DNA of 22,336 nucleotides from G020354645 sp050053515 (GTDB taxonomy: Bacteria; Desulfobacterota; Desulfobacteria; Desulfobacterales; G020354645): NCBI GenBank assembly GCA_050053515.1, contig JASFTQ010000031.1, forward strand, positions 1-22,336, read 5' to 3'. Below, piece after piece: positions 14,579 through 22,190 of the stretch. A model generated the notes under the pieces. That model did no database searches and was not told the DNA's origin. It was given only the letters and a program-made list of their open reading frames with translations. How positions within the stretch are numbered: position 1 is the first letter of the stretch; each line of letters opens with the position of its first letter. The position numbers and the translations under genes were made by a program.

Positions 14579-16897
14579 ATGATGTCTAAAAAAACGGCAA
14601 TGTCCAGCACTCTGGAAACCAATGTTCAACATCTCAAATCAGAGGTCGCCTACCGGAAAAAGCTGCAGCACATATGCAATAAAATATATGTGGCCGGTAA
14701 TGTGGACGAAATATTAATCGATCTAAAAGATGAAATCACGTCTCTGTTTGCAGCCGAAAGAATTACGGTTTTTATCGTTGACGGAAAAAGGCGGGAGTTG
14801 CTTTCAAGGTTCAAAACAGGCAGGGGGGTGTCCGAAATTAGGCTTCCCGTAACGACGGACAGCATTGCCGGCTACGCGGCTGTGAAGCAGCGAAAGATCA
14901 ACGTAAAGAATGTTTATGATCAATCCGAACTGGCCGCCATTGACCCGCAGTTAAAATTCGATAGCAGCTGGGATCAAAAATTTGGCTTCAAAACCAGACA
15001 GGTGCTGGCCTATCCCATCATTTACCGGAATCACAAAAAGTATTTGATGGGGGTTATCCAACTGATAAACCGCGTCAGCGGCGGCGCCTTTATTGCCATC
15101 GATGAGCGGTCGGTGGCCGAGTTGGCCAAGATTCTCGGAATCGCTTTGTACAATCAAAAGCGGATCGCCAAAAAGAAAACCGGTAAATTTGATTATTTAC
15201 TGGAAAATCACATTCTCACCCAAAAGGAACTCGACAAGGCCACACAGGATGCCAGAAACAGAAAGACACCCATTATCAGTGTTCTTTTGCGGGATTTAAA
15301 AATACCCAAAAACGAAATTGGTCGATCGCTCAGCAAATATTTCAATGCCCCTTTCATCGAATACAACCCCCGGTTGCCGATTCCCGGTGAACTGATAACC
15401 GGCCTCAAGGTCCCGTTTATGCGCAACAATGTCTGGGTACCGTTGCGGGAGGAAGATGAAAAAATCGCCGTTGCCATCGATAATCCGAACGACCTTCAGC
15501 GAATCGGAGAGATACGAACCCTGTTCCCCGGCAAAACACTGAAGGTCTACGTTGGGTTAAAACAGGATATCCTTGAGTTTATTAAGCTATTCACCCAGGA
15601 CGAAAAAGAATTGGCCGGTATCGATGATATCCTTCAAAAGCTGCAAGAAGAGGAGGTGGAGGTCGAAGAGGCCGAATCCGCCGTGGGCGATGAGGATAGC
15701 GCCGTCGTTCAGCTGGTCAACAAAATTATACTCGATGCCCATAAACGTGGTGCTTCCGATATTCACATCGAGCCCTATCCGGGCCGACAGAATACAGAGG
15801 TGCGCATAAGAGTCGATGGTGCCTGCTCCGTGTACCAGACCATACCGTTTAGTCATCGCAATGCCGTTATTTCCAGGGTCAAAATAATGGCTGATTTGGA
15901 TATCGCCGAACGGCGCAAACCTCAAGACGGCAAGATCAAATTTAAAAAATACGGCGGCAAAGATATCGAACTGCGGGTTGCCACCATTCCGACATCCAGC
16001 GGGTTGGAAGATGTGGTTATGCGAATTCTGGCTGCCGGTGAGCCGATACCTTTGGATCATATGGGGTTTTCAAAAAGAAATTATGAGAACTTTATCAGTG
16101 TCATCACCAAACCATACGGCATTATCTTTGTATGCGGACCCACGGGTTCCGGTAAAACCACCACGCTTCACAGCGCCATGGGTTATATCAACAAAAGCGA
16201 TGTCAAAATATGGACGGCAGAAGATCCCGTGGAAATTACACAACGCGGGTTGAGACAGGTACAGGTGAAACCGAAAATCGGATTCGATTTTGCCGCGGCC
16301 ATGCGTTCTTTTTTACGGGCCGATCCCGATGTAATTATGGTCGGAGAAATGCGTGACCGCGAAACGACTTCCATCGGTATCGAAGCGTCGTTGACCGGGC
16401 ATCTGGTTCTGTCGACCTTGCATACCAATAGCGCGCCGGAGAGTATCACCCGGCTGCTGGATATGGGCATGGACCCTTTCAATTTTGCCGATGCTGTTCT
16501 GTGCATACTTGCCCAGCGATTGGTGCGAACCCTATGCAGCGATTGTAAAAAATCCTATCACCCCTCCAAAGAGGTCTATGACGAACTTGTGCGGGAATAC
16601 GGATCACCGGAATTTGAAGCCAAAGTTAACATTCCCTTTTCCGATGACCTGACCCTCTATAAGCCCGAGGGCTGTGAATTCTGCAACAACACCGGGTATT
16701 CGGGCCGAATGGGTCTGCACGAATTGTTGATGGGAACCGACGAGATGAAAAAACTGATCCAGGCCAAGGCCAGAATGGAAGAGATCCGCGCCCAGGCCAT
16801 CAGAGACGGTATGACCACCCTCAAGCAGGACGGCATTGAAAAGATCTTCGCCGGGCATTGTGATCTGCTGCAGGTGAGGAAAGTCTGCATCAAATAG
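14579..16897 (+). CDS. GspE/PilB-type secretion ATPase with N-terminal GAF domain
   Basis: 772 residues. Residues about 20-180 form a GAF sensory domain (LFAAERITVFIVDGKRRELL, VLAYPIIYRNHKKYLMGVIQ). Residues about 195-330 form a MshEN/T2SSE-N domain (ITQKELDKA; FIEYNPRLPIPGELI). The ATPase core has HIEPYPG and VRIRVDG, Walker A Gly520-Thr527 (GPTGSGKTTT), the Asp box TAEDPVEI, Walker B DPDVIMVGEMRD and the His box TGHLVLSTLHTN. A four-cysteine zinc motif consists of CSDC and CEFC. Such ATPases power type IV pilus or type II secretion assembly. The GAF domain suggests ligand or nucleotide control. No pilC/gspF, pilin or secretin gene is near, so this is an orphan. The ATG at 14582 is an alternative start. 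Confidence 0.93.
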   Translation: MMSKKTAMSSTLETNVQHLKSEVAYRKKLQHICNKIYVAGNVDEILIDLKDEITSLFAAERITVFIVDGKRRELLSRFKTGRGVSEIRLPVTTDSIAGYAAVKQRKINVKNVYDQSELAAIDPQLKFDSSWDQKFGFKTRQVLAYPIIYRNHKKYLMGVIQLINRVSGGAFIAIDERSVAELAKILGIALYNQKRIAKKKTGKFDYLLENHILTQKELDKATQDARNRKTPIISVLLRDLKIPKNEIGRSLSKYFNAPFIEYNPRLPIPGELITGLKVPFMRNNVWVPLREEDEKIAVAIDNPNDLQRIGEIRTLFPGKTLKVYVGLKQDILEFIKLFTQDEKELAGIDDILQKLQEEEVEVEEAESAVGDEDSAVVQLVNKIILDAHKRGASDIHIEPYPGRQNTEVRIRVDGACSVYQTIPFSHRNAVISRVKIMADLDIAERRKPQDGKIKFKKYGGKDIELRVATIPTSSGLEDVVMRILAAGEPIPLDHMGFSKRNYENFISVITKPYGIIFVCGPTGSGKTTTLHSAMGYINKSDVKIWTAEDPVEITQRGLRQVQVKPKIGFDFAAAMRSFLRADPDVIMVGEMRDRETTSIGIEASLTGHLVLSTLHTNSAPESITRLLDMGMDPFNFADAVLCILAQRLVRTLCSDCKKSYHPSKEVYDELVREYGSPEFEAKVNIPFSDDLTLYKPEGCEFCNNTGYSGRMGLHELLMGTDEMKKLIQAKARMEEIRAQAIRDGMTTLKQDGIEKIFAGHCDLLQVRKVCIK

Positions 16898-16925
16898 TTT
16901 CCTGGGTTCTGCTTTTCAATGGTTA

Positions 16926-16965
16926 TTTTTCCGAGGGGCGGGAAACTTTTTGGGAATTTTTTTTA
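16926..16965. terminator. Possible terminator between convergent genes
   Basis: TTTCC (16928-16932) can pair with GGAAA (16941-16945) around a G-rich loop, followed by T-runs at 16947-16951 and 16957-16964. The stem is short, so this is weak. Its position between the convergent gspE-like and M48 genes is where a terminator is expected. Confidence 0.3.
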
Positions 16966-16989
16966 CTGCCGATTTGAATGGGGATGCGG

Positions 16990-18825
16990 TTACTCTCCTG
17001 CCTCCTTGCCCGCATTTTGGAATTTTTGCAGCTGCTGCTCATAGTATGAGCGATTGCCTTTCACCAATTTTAGAGCACGGGTTTCCGCAACGATCGCTTC
17101 GTTATACATACCGTTGATGTAATAGCTTTCCGCCAGGGTATCCAAAATATGTGGTGATATCTGCAGTTCGACCGCCTTTTCTGCCAGCTGAAGCGCCCTG
17201 AAAGGATTTCGCAGTTTTTCATCCGGGCAGGTGGCATAAAGCCACGCGAGATTATTAAGTACTTCGGCGTTATTCGGTTCTAAATCGATTGATGTCTCAT
17301 AGGCATTTTTCACACCGATATAGTTTTCCGTGCTGTAATACAGATCTCCCAACATTTTATATAGATTTGGACTATCAGGCTTTTTTTCGATTTCCCGCAG
17401 AATTACTTTTTCGAAAAAATGTTTGCTTAATTTTGCGCCGGTGGCACCGAAGTTAAGACTGTATCCGATGCCGCCGACAAGGATCAAGCCCAGCAGATAT
17501 ATGGCCATGCTTTTTCGCAATTTGCCGTCATGTCGTGCGATTGAGCTTCGATCCGCTTCACACTTTTCCAGATAACCGATCCTTTCTTTGATACTGAAAT
17601 GGTGCCAGTTCGGCCGATCGGGTGGTTGCCCGCTGGTCAGGGCGATTTTTTGCAAAGTGCTGATGAGCGGTTTGGCATTATCAAACAGGGTATAAACGTA
17701 GCAGTCGGCCTGGCGCTCGAAGTTGCGCATAAAATAACCGAAAATATAGCGAAAATAGATGAGAAAAATCAGAATAATGACCAGACTGAACGATACGGAT
17801 GTCAGGGTTGACTGGTTGATCCCCAGCCGGGTAAAGAATTGCAGCAAGGGCTCTGTGAAAATAATGGCGTAAATAATGAGATCAAAGGTAGCGTAGGAGA
17901 TCAGCATATAGCCGCTAAAAAATAACAGATAAAACAACAAGTGTTTTCTTTTGACATGGCCAATTTCGTGAGCAATCACAGCCTCGATTTCATCGGGCGA
18001 GAGGTAATGAAGAAGCGCGTCGGTGACCAGGATGTAGCGGAATTTTTTGATCAACCCCATAACCCCGGCCGTAATCATACGACCGCCGAAAATGGGCCAG
18101 TGTAAGATGTTCGCATATTCTATACCGGCTTTAGCACAGAGCTGCTCGATGCGCCTGCGATGAGACCCTTCTTGCAGGGGGGTGCATCGCCAAAATCGCT
18201 GAATCATGGCCGGACCCACCATGGCCACTGCCAGCAAAAAAATCAGGAAATAGGTTACCTGCCCTTCGGTGGTCGACAAGAATTGTTTCGGTGCCGCAAA
18301 CGGCAGGGCTTGAATCAAATCCGAGACGCCGGAAAGTAAAATCCAGGGCAAAAGGATCGGCACCGAGAATGATATATTTGACCAGACGTAGGTTTTTTTC
18401 GATATCGTTGCAGAATAAATCCTGCGGTAGGCGTCATAGGCGCAGGCCCAGACGATGGCCATAAAAAACAAAAAAAGTCCCAGAAAAATTAAAGCCTGTA
18501 ATGTCGGAATTTTGGATAACCCGGGCAGACCGGAGACAAATGCCGGTAGATTAAGCCCATAGATGTTGACCACAAATAACAAAATGGCCAGAACAGATTG
18601 CCGGGTCAATTGGAGATTAAAACGATGGTCAAGACGCGCAAACCTCCCTCTTGTGATTTCCTGATAGAGCTTTTGAAATTGTTTCCGGTTGAGGTAGGCA
18701 AACAAGCCAATGAGGGTGCAGAAAAGCAATCCGGTCTCGAACGGCGGAAAGTTTGTAACTTCGGGCGGCTGGTATGTGGCATAAATCAAGATGACTATGA
18801 TGATATAGATGAAGTTGGCAAACAT
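16990..18825 (-). CDS. M48-family membrane metallopeptidase with C-terminal TPR repeats
   Basis: 611 residues from the ATG at 18825, chosen because GGAG lies 11 bases upstream and the membrane helix MFANFIYIIIVILIYATY then starts the protein. A longer frame from a GTG at 18939 would run into MITE copy 2. Several membrane helices precede the zinc-protease motif H286-E-I-G-H290 within EIEAVIAHEIGHVKRKHLLF; the third ligand is probably the Glu of FERQADCY. The region FGGRMITAGVMGLIKKFRYI before it fits M48 (HtpX/Ste24-like) proteins. The last about 130 residues are TPRs (YKMLGDLYYSTENYIGVKNA; VLNNLAWLYATCP). It is probably a membrane quality-control protease with a protein-binding tail. The substrate is unknown. 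Confidence 0.88.
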   Translation of the reverse strand: MFANFIYIIIVILIYATYQPPEVTNFPPFETGLLFCTLIGLFAYLNRKQFQKLYQEITRGRFARLDHRFNLQLTRQSVLAILLFVVNIYGLNLPAFVSGLPGLSKIPTLQALIFLGLFLFFMAIVWACAYDAYRRIYSATISKKTYVWSNISFSVPILLPWILLSGVSDLIQALPFAAPKQFLSTTEGQVTYFLIFLLAVAMVGPAMIQRFWRCTPLQEGSHRRRIEQLCAKAGIEYANILHWPIFGGRMITAGVMGLIKKFRYILVTDALLHYLSPDEIEAVIAHEIGHVKRKHLLFYLLFFSGYMLISYATFDLIIYAIIFTEPLLQFFTRLGINQSTLTSVSFSLVIILIFLIYFRYIFGYFMRNFERQADCYVYTLFDNAKPLISTLQKIALTSGQPPDRPNWHHFSIKERIGYLEKCEADRSSIARHDGKLRKSMAIYLLGLILVGGIGYSLNFGATGAKLSKHFFEKVILREIEKKPDSPNLYKMLGDLYYSTENYIGVKNAYETSIDLEPNNAEVLNNLAWLYATCPDEKLRNPFRALQLAEKAVELQISPHILDTLAESYYINGMYNEAIVAETRALKLVKGNRSYYEQQLQKFQNAGKEAGE

Positions 18826-18859
18826 TGTTTGTATGGCTCCACGGGAAATTTGAAATCGA

Positions 18860-18887
18860 AAACTACCGCTGCGGCGGGGATGGTCAA
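18860..18887 (-). promoter_or_regulatory. Candidate promoter for the M48 peptidase
   Basis: On the minus strand TTGACC (18887-18882) and TAGTTT (18865-18860) are separated by 16 bases, about 35 bases before the chosen ATG. This supports the 18825 start, since the longer frame would begin upstream of the promoter. Confidence 0.38.
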
Positions 18888-18916
18888 GTAGAGTACCGCC
18901 GGGGTAAATACGTATA

Positions 18917-19129
18917 AGGGGTCGGGGTGTTTTTTTCACGACAAGATGATCGCCCTAGTGCTTCTAATAGGCAGAGGGTGATTGCCGCCGAGAAAGGCAA
19001 AACACGACGTCGGTTCTTGTTGGAGTGTAGTTTTATATATCCGGCAGTAAAATGCAAGGCAGTTGCCGCTGCCAGGATTGGCAGGCAACAACCCGGCATC
19101 TTGGCGTGAAAAAAATGCCCCGACCCCTG
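18917..19129 (-). mobile_element. MITE-like non-autonomous element, copy 2 (inverted relative to copy 1)
   Basis: 213 bases. The reverse complement aligns end to end with 14079-14292, with about 25 differences counted by eye, clustered in two internal patches. The terminal repeats AGGGGTCGGGGT...CAAGATG are kept at both ends. No clean target duplication is visible (ATACGTATA before, ATATATTAT after), so this insertion is probably older or has been reworked. It lies between queH and the M48 gene. Together with the flanking bases it fills most of the 346-base gene-free stretch 18826-19171. Confidence 0.78.
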
Positions 19130-19144
19130 ATATATTATATAAAA

Positions 19145-19163
19145 TGCCGCGGCTAAGCCGGCA
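19145..19163 (-). terminator. Possible terminator downstream of queH
   Basis: On the minus strand TGCCGGCTTAGCCGCGGCA can fold (TGCCG with CGGCA, or the inner GGC/GCC pair), followed by ATTTTATATAA. It lies nine bases after the queH stop codon. The T-tract is imperfect. Confidence 0.4.
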
Positions 19164-19171
19164 AAAAGGAT

Positions 19172-19699
19172 TTATCTGAAGTATCTTTCTTTTTCGCTGT
19201 ATACACAGCCGCAATACTGCTGGCGGTACATCCCGCGGCGTTTTGATTCAGTTATGCCTTTTTTCCATCCGGAGCGGAAATCACGGTACAGAAAAGCCAC
19301 TCCGGCGGATTTGGCAACGGCTTGGCCGATAGATTTAATGGCTTCGTGGTTTTGATATTTACTGTATAACAAGGTTGTGGTGAAATAATCAAATTTGCCG
19401 CGTTTGGCAACAAGCGCTGTTGAACGAAGCCGCTCATGATAGCAGTATTCACAGCGGTTTGCTTCCCGGTAGGCAACTCCCCGGATAAATCCCTCGAGGT
19501 CATAGCCTTGCTGATAAATCACCCCTAAATCGATGTCTGCGGCATAGACCTCGAGCGTCTCCTGGCGCTTGAGACATTCCGTATAGGGATGAATGTTGTT
19601 TCTATAGAAAAAGCCCATGACATTCCCGCCTTCTTGGCGCAGCATGTCCAGCGGGTATATCGAACAGGGCGCACAGCAAATATGAAGCAAAATCTTCAA
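19172..19699 (-). CDS. queH: Epoxyqueuosine reductase QueH
   Basis: 175 residues. QueH (DUF208) reduces epoxyqueuosine to queuosine in tRNA, the last step of queuosine synthesis, replacing the cobalamin enzyme QueG. Conserved cysteines are visible: Cys8, Cys9 and Cys12 in HICCAPC, Cys83 and Cys86 in NRCEYCYHER, and Cys163 and Cys165 in QYCGC; the family uses them for a 4Fe-4S cluster and an adjacent metal. It also has FFYRNNIHPYTECLKRQ and FTTTLLYSKYQ. The start is a TTG overlapping the yggS stop (TTGA), with GGGGA six bases upstream. This start gives exactly the expected N-terminus. It is the last gene of the maf-yggS-queH operon. Confidence 0.93.
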   Translation of the reverse strand: MKILLHICCAPCSIYPLDMLRQEGGNVMGFFYRNNIHPYTECLKRQETLEVYAADIDLGVIYQQGYDLEGFIRGVAYREANRCEYCYHERLRSTALVAKRGKFDYFTTTLLYSKYQNHEAIKSIGQAVAKSAGVAFLYRDFRSGWKKGITESKRRGMYRQQYCGCVYSEKERYFR

Positions 19700-20379
19700 T
19701 TTCGTTCCCCAAAAATTGCTGTTCCGACACGGACGATGGTGGCGCCTTCCTGGATGGCCACTTCAAAATCGCCGGTCATTCCCATGGACAATTCAGGGAT
19801 GCTTTCGCGGGCAATGCCTTCTGTTTCAATCTTGTCGCGCAAGAGACGGAGTGCTTTAAAATAGGGGCGAACTTTTTCCGGGGCGTAAAAATAAGGCGGC
19901 ATGGTCATAAGACCCCTTAGAGCCAAGTTATTCAAAGACTGGATGCCGGTAATCAGCTGCCGGGTATTTTCAACGCTCACGCCGGATTTGGAAGCCTCTT
20001 CCGCAACATTGACCTGAATCAAAATGGGCTGGATTTTGGCGTATTTTTTTGCCTGTTTGTCCAATTCTTTCGCCAGTTTGAGAGAATCAACCGAATGGAT
20101 CAAATCAAACAGTCTTACGGCATATTTGGCCTTGTTGGTTTGCAGATGGCCGATAAAATGCCAGGACACCGGATAAGACGATAAGTGGTGGATCTTTTCC
20201 CGAGCTTCCTGAACATAGTTTTCACCCAGATCCGTAATCCCGGCCTCGATGGCCTCCTCAACACGCTCTAATGCAACGGTTTTGCTTACGGCCACCAGCC
20301 GGATGGACGCCGGATCCCGGCCGCAGCCAATGGCAGCTTTATCGATAAGCTCTTTTATTTGCCGTAGTTTATCTTTCAA
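19696..20379 (-). CDS. yggS: YggS-family pyridoxal-phosphate homeostasis protein
   Basis: 227 residues. It is a fold-type III PLP-binding protein (PLPBP/YggS/ProsC) that buffers pyridoxal phosphate. The PLP lysine is Lys33 in LVAVSKTV. Other family blocks are DLGENYVQEAREK, WHFIGHLQTNKAKYA, HSVDSLKLA, LIQVNVAEEASKSGV and GLMTMPP. Near the C-terminus come LSMGMTGDFEVAI and GATIVRVGTAIFG. The start is a TTG overlapping the maf stop codon (TTGA), with AGGAT about nine bases upstream, so translation is probably coupled to maf. Confidence 0.95.
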   Translation of the reverse strand: MKDKLRQIKELIDKAAIGCGRDPASIRLVAVSKTVALERVEEAIEAGITDLGENYVQEAREKIHHLSSYPVSWHFIGHLQTNKAKYAVRLFDLIHSVDSLKLAKELDKQAKKYAKIQPILIQVNVAEEASKSGVSVENTRQLITGIQSLNNLALRGLMTMPPYFYAPEKVRPYFKALRLLRDKIETEGIARESIPELSMGMTGDFEVAIQEGATIVRVGTAIFGERN

Positions 20380-21008
20380 AGATGGTTATCCTCAGAGGCG
20401 TAAAAGTTGTTGCGGGTGTATCCGATGACCCCTTCTTTGATTAAAAACTCGATAACCTCGCAAACCGGGAGTCCCACAACATTAGTATAAGAGCCGTTAA
20501 TGCTTTTGACAAGAAAAGTGCCGAGCCCCTGTATTGCATAAGCACCGGCTTTATCGAAAGGTTCTTCCGTGCGGATATACCATTCGATTTCTGCATTCGA
20601 GAGGTTTTTGAAGGTTACATCCGTTTTAATTACTTCCGAAAAGCTGCGTTTCATGGATTTGCAGCAGATACAATAACCGGTGAAAACCTGATGGGTTTCA
20701 CCGCTCAGGCGCTTTAGCATATGCCGCGCTTCGCTTCTTGAGCCCGGTTTACCCAGCAGGGTGCCGTTAATCATGACAATCGTGTCTGCGCCGACCACCC
20801 AGCTTTCAGGGTAATCATCAGCAACCTGGTTGGCCTTGGCTTCGGCCAGCAATTTGACGTAGTTTTCCGGCGACGACAATTCAACCGCACGCTCGTCAAA
20901 CCGGCTGGGTACTACGGTAAAAGAAAGCCCGGCTTGTCTGAGTAAATAGCGGCGCCGGGGGGATTTGGAAGCCAGTATGAGCAACTGCGCCCCGTCTTTT
21001 ATTTGCAT
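20376..21008 (-). CDS. maf: Maf-family nucleoside triphosphate pyrophosphatase
   Basis: 210 residues. Maf proteins hydrolyse non-canonical or dTTP/UTP-type nucleotides to the monophosphate. The N-terminal ILASKSPRRRYLLRQAG is the Maf signature. Asp75 lies in VVGADTIVM, the catalytic acidic site. Then come LLGKPGSRSEARHMLKRLSG, the FDKAGAYAIQGLG loop and the C-terminal SYTNVVGLPV. The KAGAY/NVVGLP set fits the dTTP/UTP class (YhdE-like), but I would not fix the substrate. First gene of the operon, with a good promoter 65 bases upstream. Confidence 0.93.
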   Translation of the reverse strand: MQIKDGAQLLILASKSPRRRYLLRQAGLSFTVVPSRFDERAVELSSPENYVKLLAEAKANQVADDYPESWVVGADTIVMINGTLLGKPGSRSEARHMLKRLSGETHQVFTGYCICCKSMKRSFSEVIKTDVTFKNLSNAEIEWYIRTEEPFDKAGAYAIQGLGTFLVKSINGSYTNVVGLPVCEVIEFLIKEGVIGYTRNNFYASEDNHL

Positions 21009-21073
21009 GGCGATTCTTTAACAAATGAAATTGCGTTTGACAAGAATCAGGGGTTGGATTTAGTTACAAACTT

Positions 21074-21101
21074 ATTTTATATTGTTGCGAACACTTTTCA
21101 A
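21074..21101 (-). promoter_or_regulatory. Candidate sigma70 promoter of the maf-yggS-queH operon
   Basis: On the minus strand TTGAAA (21101-21096) and TAAAAT (21079-21074) are separated by 16 bases, leaving a leader of about 60 bases. Confidence 0.5.
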
Positions 21102-21180
21102 CCGCGTTAAAACATTACGGGCATCACTTTCCATCCGCGGAGAGACCGGGTCGTAATTGAAAAAAAGTGATTATTCCTTG

Positions 21181-21300
21181 CGTCATGCCGGACGTGATCC
21201 GGCATCCAGGGGACTAAAATCATGGAATCACGATGGATTCCGGGTCTGTCATCCCGGCCCGGATCACCTCCGGGGTGACGGATTCAGGGCTGGAATGACA
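21181..21300. repeat. Dispersed inverted repeat (CGTCATnCCGG...ATCCAGGGG type)
   Basis: This is a common extragenic repeat of proteobacteria. CGTCATGCCGGACGTGATCC is followed by GGCATCCAGGGG; later come TGGATTCCGGGT and CCCGGATCACCTCCGGGGTG. Internal palindromes pair GCCGGA with TCCGGC (21187-21203). A second hairpin lies near 21259-21280. Translated it would read RHAGRDPASRG, a familiar false N-terminus. It separates the divergent maf operon and the Rossmann-protein gene, and fills most of the gap 21009-21318. Confidence 0.7.
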
Positions 21301-21318
21301 AAATCAAAAAATAGAACT

Positions 21319-21975
21319 ATGAAAAAAGTTTGGATTTTAGGTGCCGGGAAATTCGGTCAAATCGCCGCCGAAGCATTGCGCCGCAAGCATGCGGAAGCGG
21401 AAATTACTATGGTAGAAAAAAGCAGTGCTGCTTGCCGCCAATTGGCAAACATAAATAACCAGATAATTTGCAGAGATGGCATTGAATTTCTCAATAAAAA
21501 CCTGAAGAATGCGACTGAACCGGATTGGATCGTTCCGGTCATACCGGTTCATGTTGCCTTTGAATGGATAAAAACGAAAATACCTGCCGAATTTCGACTG
21601 GAAAAAATCACCGTCCCAGGGCAGCTGATAAAAGCCATGCCAAATCCCTGCCAGGGGAAAAATCGCACGCTTTATGTGAGTTATGCGGATTTTATCTGCC
21701 CGGACAACTGTCCCCAGCCAAAGAATAAATGCACGTTTACCGGAAAACCGAGGCCTGCTAATTTATATGAAATACTGGGGTCCCTCAGTTCTAAAGGCGT
21801 TGAATCCATTGTCGTTCGAAGCTGGCAACTATCACCGGGAGTAGGGGGCTATAAACCGCGGGAATTATTCCGGGCGCTTGAGAAAGTTCTTGCAAGCAAA
21901 AAGCCGGTAGCGCTGAGCACCGCCTGCAGTTGCCATGGCGTTATCGATGCCTTTAAAATTATGCCAAGACAATGA
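21319..21975 (+). CDS. Conserved hypothetical protein: NAD(P)-type Rossmann N-terminus and cysteine-rich C-terminus
   Basis: 218 residues from the ATG at 21319; a longer frame starting at 21157 only translates the dispersed repeat. Residues 3-40 are a dinucleotide-binding motif, WILGAGKFGQIAAEALRRKH with GxGxxG at Gly8-Gly13, ending with the acidic Glu33 in MVEKS, as in TrkA-N domains. The C-terminal half has Cys127, Cys131 and Cys138 (CPDNCPQPKNKC) and Cys203/Cys205 (STACSCHG), a plausible Fe-S or zinc site. SWQLSPGVGGYKPRELF lies between. No known enzyme is recognised. The ribosome site is weak. Confidence 0.75.
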   Translation: MKKVWILGAGKFGQIAAEALRRKHAEAEITMVEKSSAACRQLANINNQIICRDGIEFLNKNLKNATEPDWIVPVIPVHVAFEWIKTKIPAEFRLEKITVPGQLIKAMPNPCQGKNRTLYVSYADFICPDNCPQPKNKCTFTGKPRPANLYEILGSLSSKGVESIVVRSWQLSPGVGGYKPRELFRALEKVLASKKPVALSTACSCHGVIDAFKIMPRQ

Positions 21976-21984
21976 TATTCCTAT

Positions 21985-22004
21985 AAAAATCGGCGCCTAT
22001 TTTT
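21985..22004. terminator. Palindrome after the Rossmann-protein gene, possible terminator
   Basis: AAAAATCGGCGCCTATTTTT is a 20-base inverted repeat with one mismatched pair, ending in a T-run, nine bases after the stop codon. It leaves no real loop, so termination is uncertain. Confidence 0.33.
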
Positions 22005-22060
22005 ACTTGCAATTGACCCTATTTTAAGTTAACTGAGTAGTCCGTATATTTTCAATTTCA

Positions 22061-22149
22061 GCCTGGGTGGCGGAACTGGTAGACGCAAGGGACTTAAAAT
22101 CCCTCGGGTACCTGTACCCGTGCCGGTTCAATTCCGGCCCCGGGCACCA
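22061..22149 (+). tRNA. tRNA-Leu (anticodon UAA), CCA encoded
   Basis: 89 bases. The acceptor stem GCCTGGG pairs with CCCGGGC (one G-T), followed by ACCA. The anticodon stem AGGGA/TCCCT encloses CTTAAAA, giving anticodon TAA (reads UUA). The long class-II variable arm CGGGTAC-CT-GTACCCG and the T-arm GCCGG-TTCAATT-CCGGC confirm leucine. Its 3' end is a likely integration site (see the adjacent integrase). Confidence 0.97.
22126..22149 (+). other. Probable att core at the 3' end of tRNA-Leu
   Basis: Tyrosine integrases commonly recombine at the T-arm to CCA end of a tRNA gene. Here the integrase lies only 12 bases beyond the CCA, so this segment is the expected crossover core. The second att copy would be outside the window, so this is inferred from position only. 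Confidence 0.4.
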
Positions 22150-22155
22150 GTAATC

Positions 22156-22190
22156 AAGGGGTTAGCCATTTTGGGCTAGCCCTTCTTTTT
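22156..22190 (+). terminator. Rho-independent terminator of tRNA-Leu, overlapping the integrase 3' end
   Basis: 22158-22167 pairs with 22174-22183 (GGGGTTAGCC with GGCTAGCCCT, with G-T wobbles) around the loop ATTTTG. A T-rich tract (CTTTTT) follows at 22185-22190. The integrase stop codon (22162-22164 on the minus strand) lies inside the stem. Confidence 0.75.

Noticed and set aside
18826..18939. Longer M48 start inside MITE copy 2
   Set aside because: It is made of mobile-element and spacer sequence. A promoter candidate and a ribosome site support the ATG at 18825.
21157..21318. N-terminal extension of the Rossmann protein
   Set aside because: It is the translation of a dispersed inverted repeat (RHAGRDPASRG), a common false start.
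22013..22041. TTGACC as a promoter for tRNA-Leu
   Set aside because: At 17-base spacing the -10 would be AGTAGT, and the better TATATT box at 22045 is 26 bases away, so no convincing promoter can be assigned.
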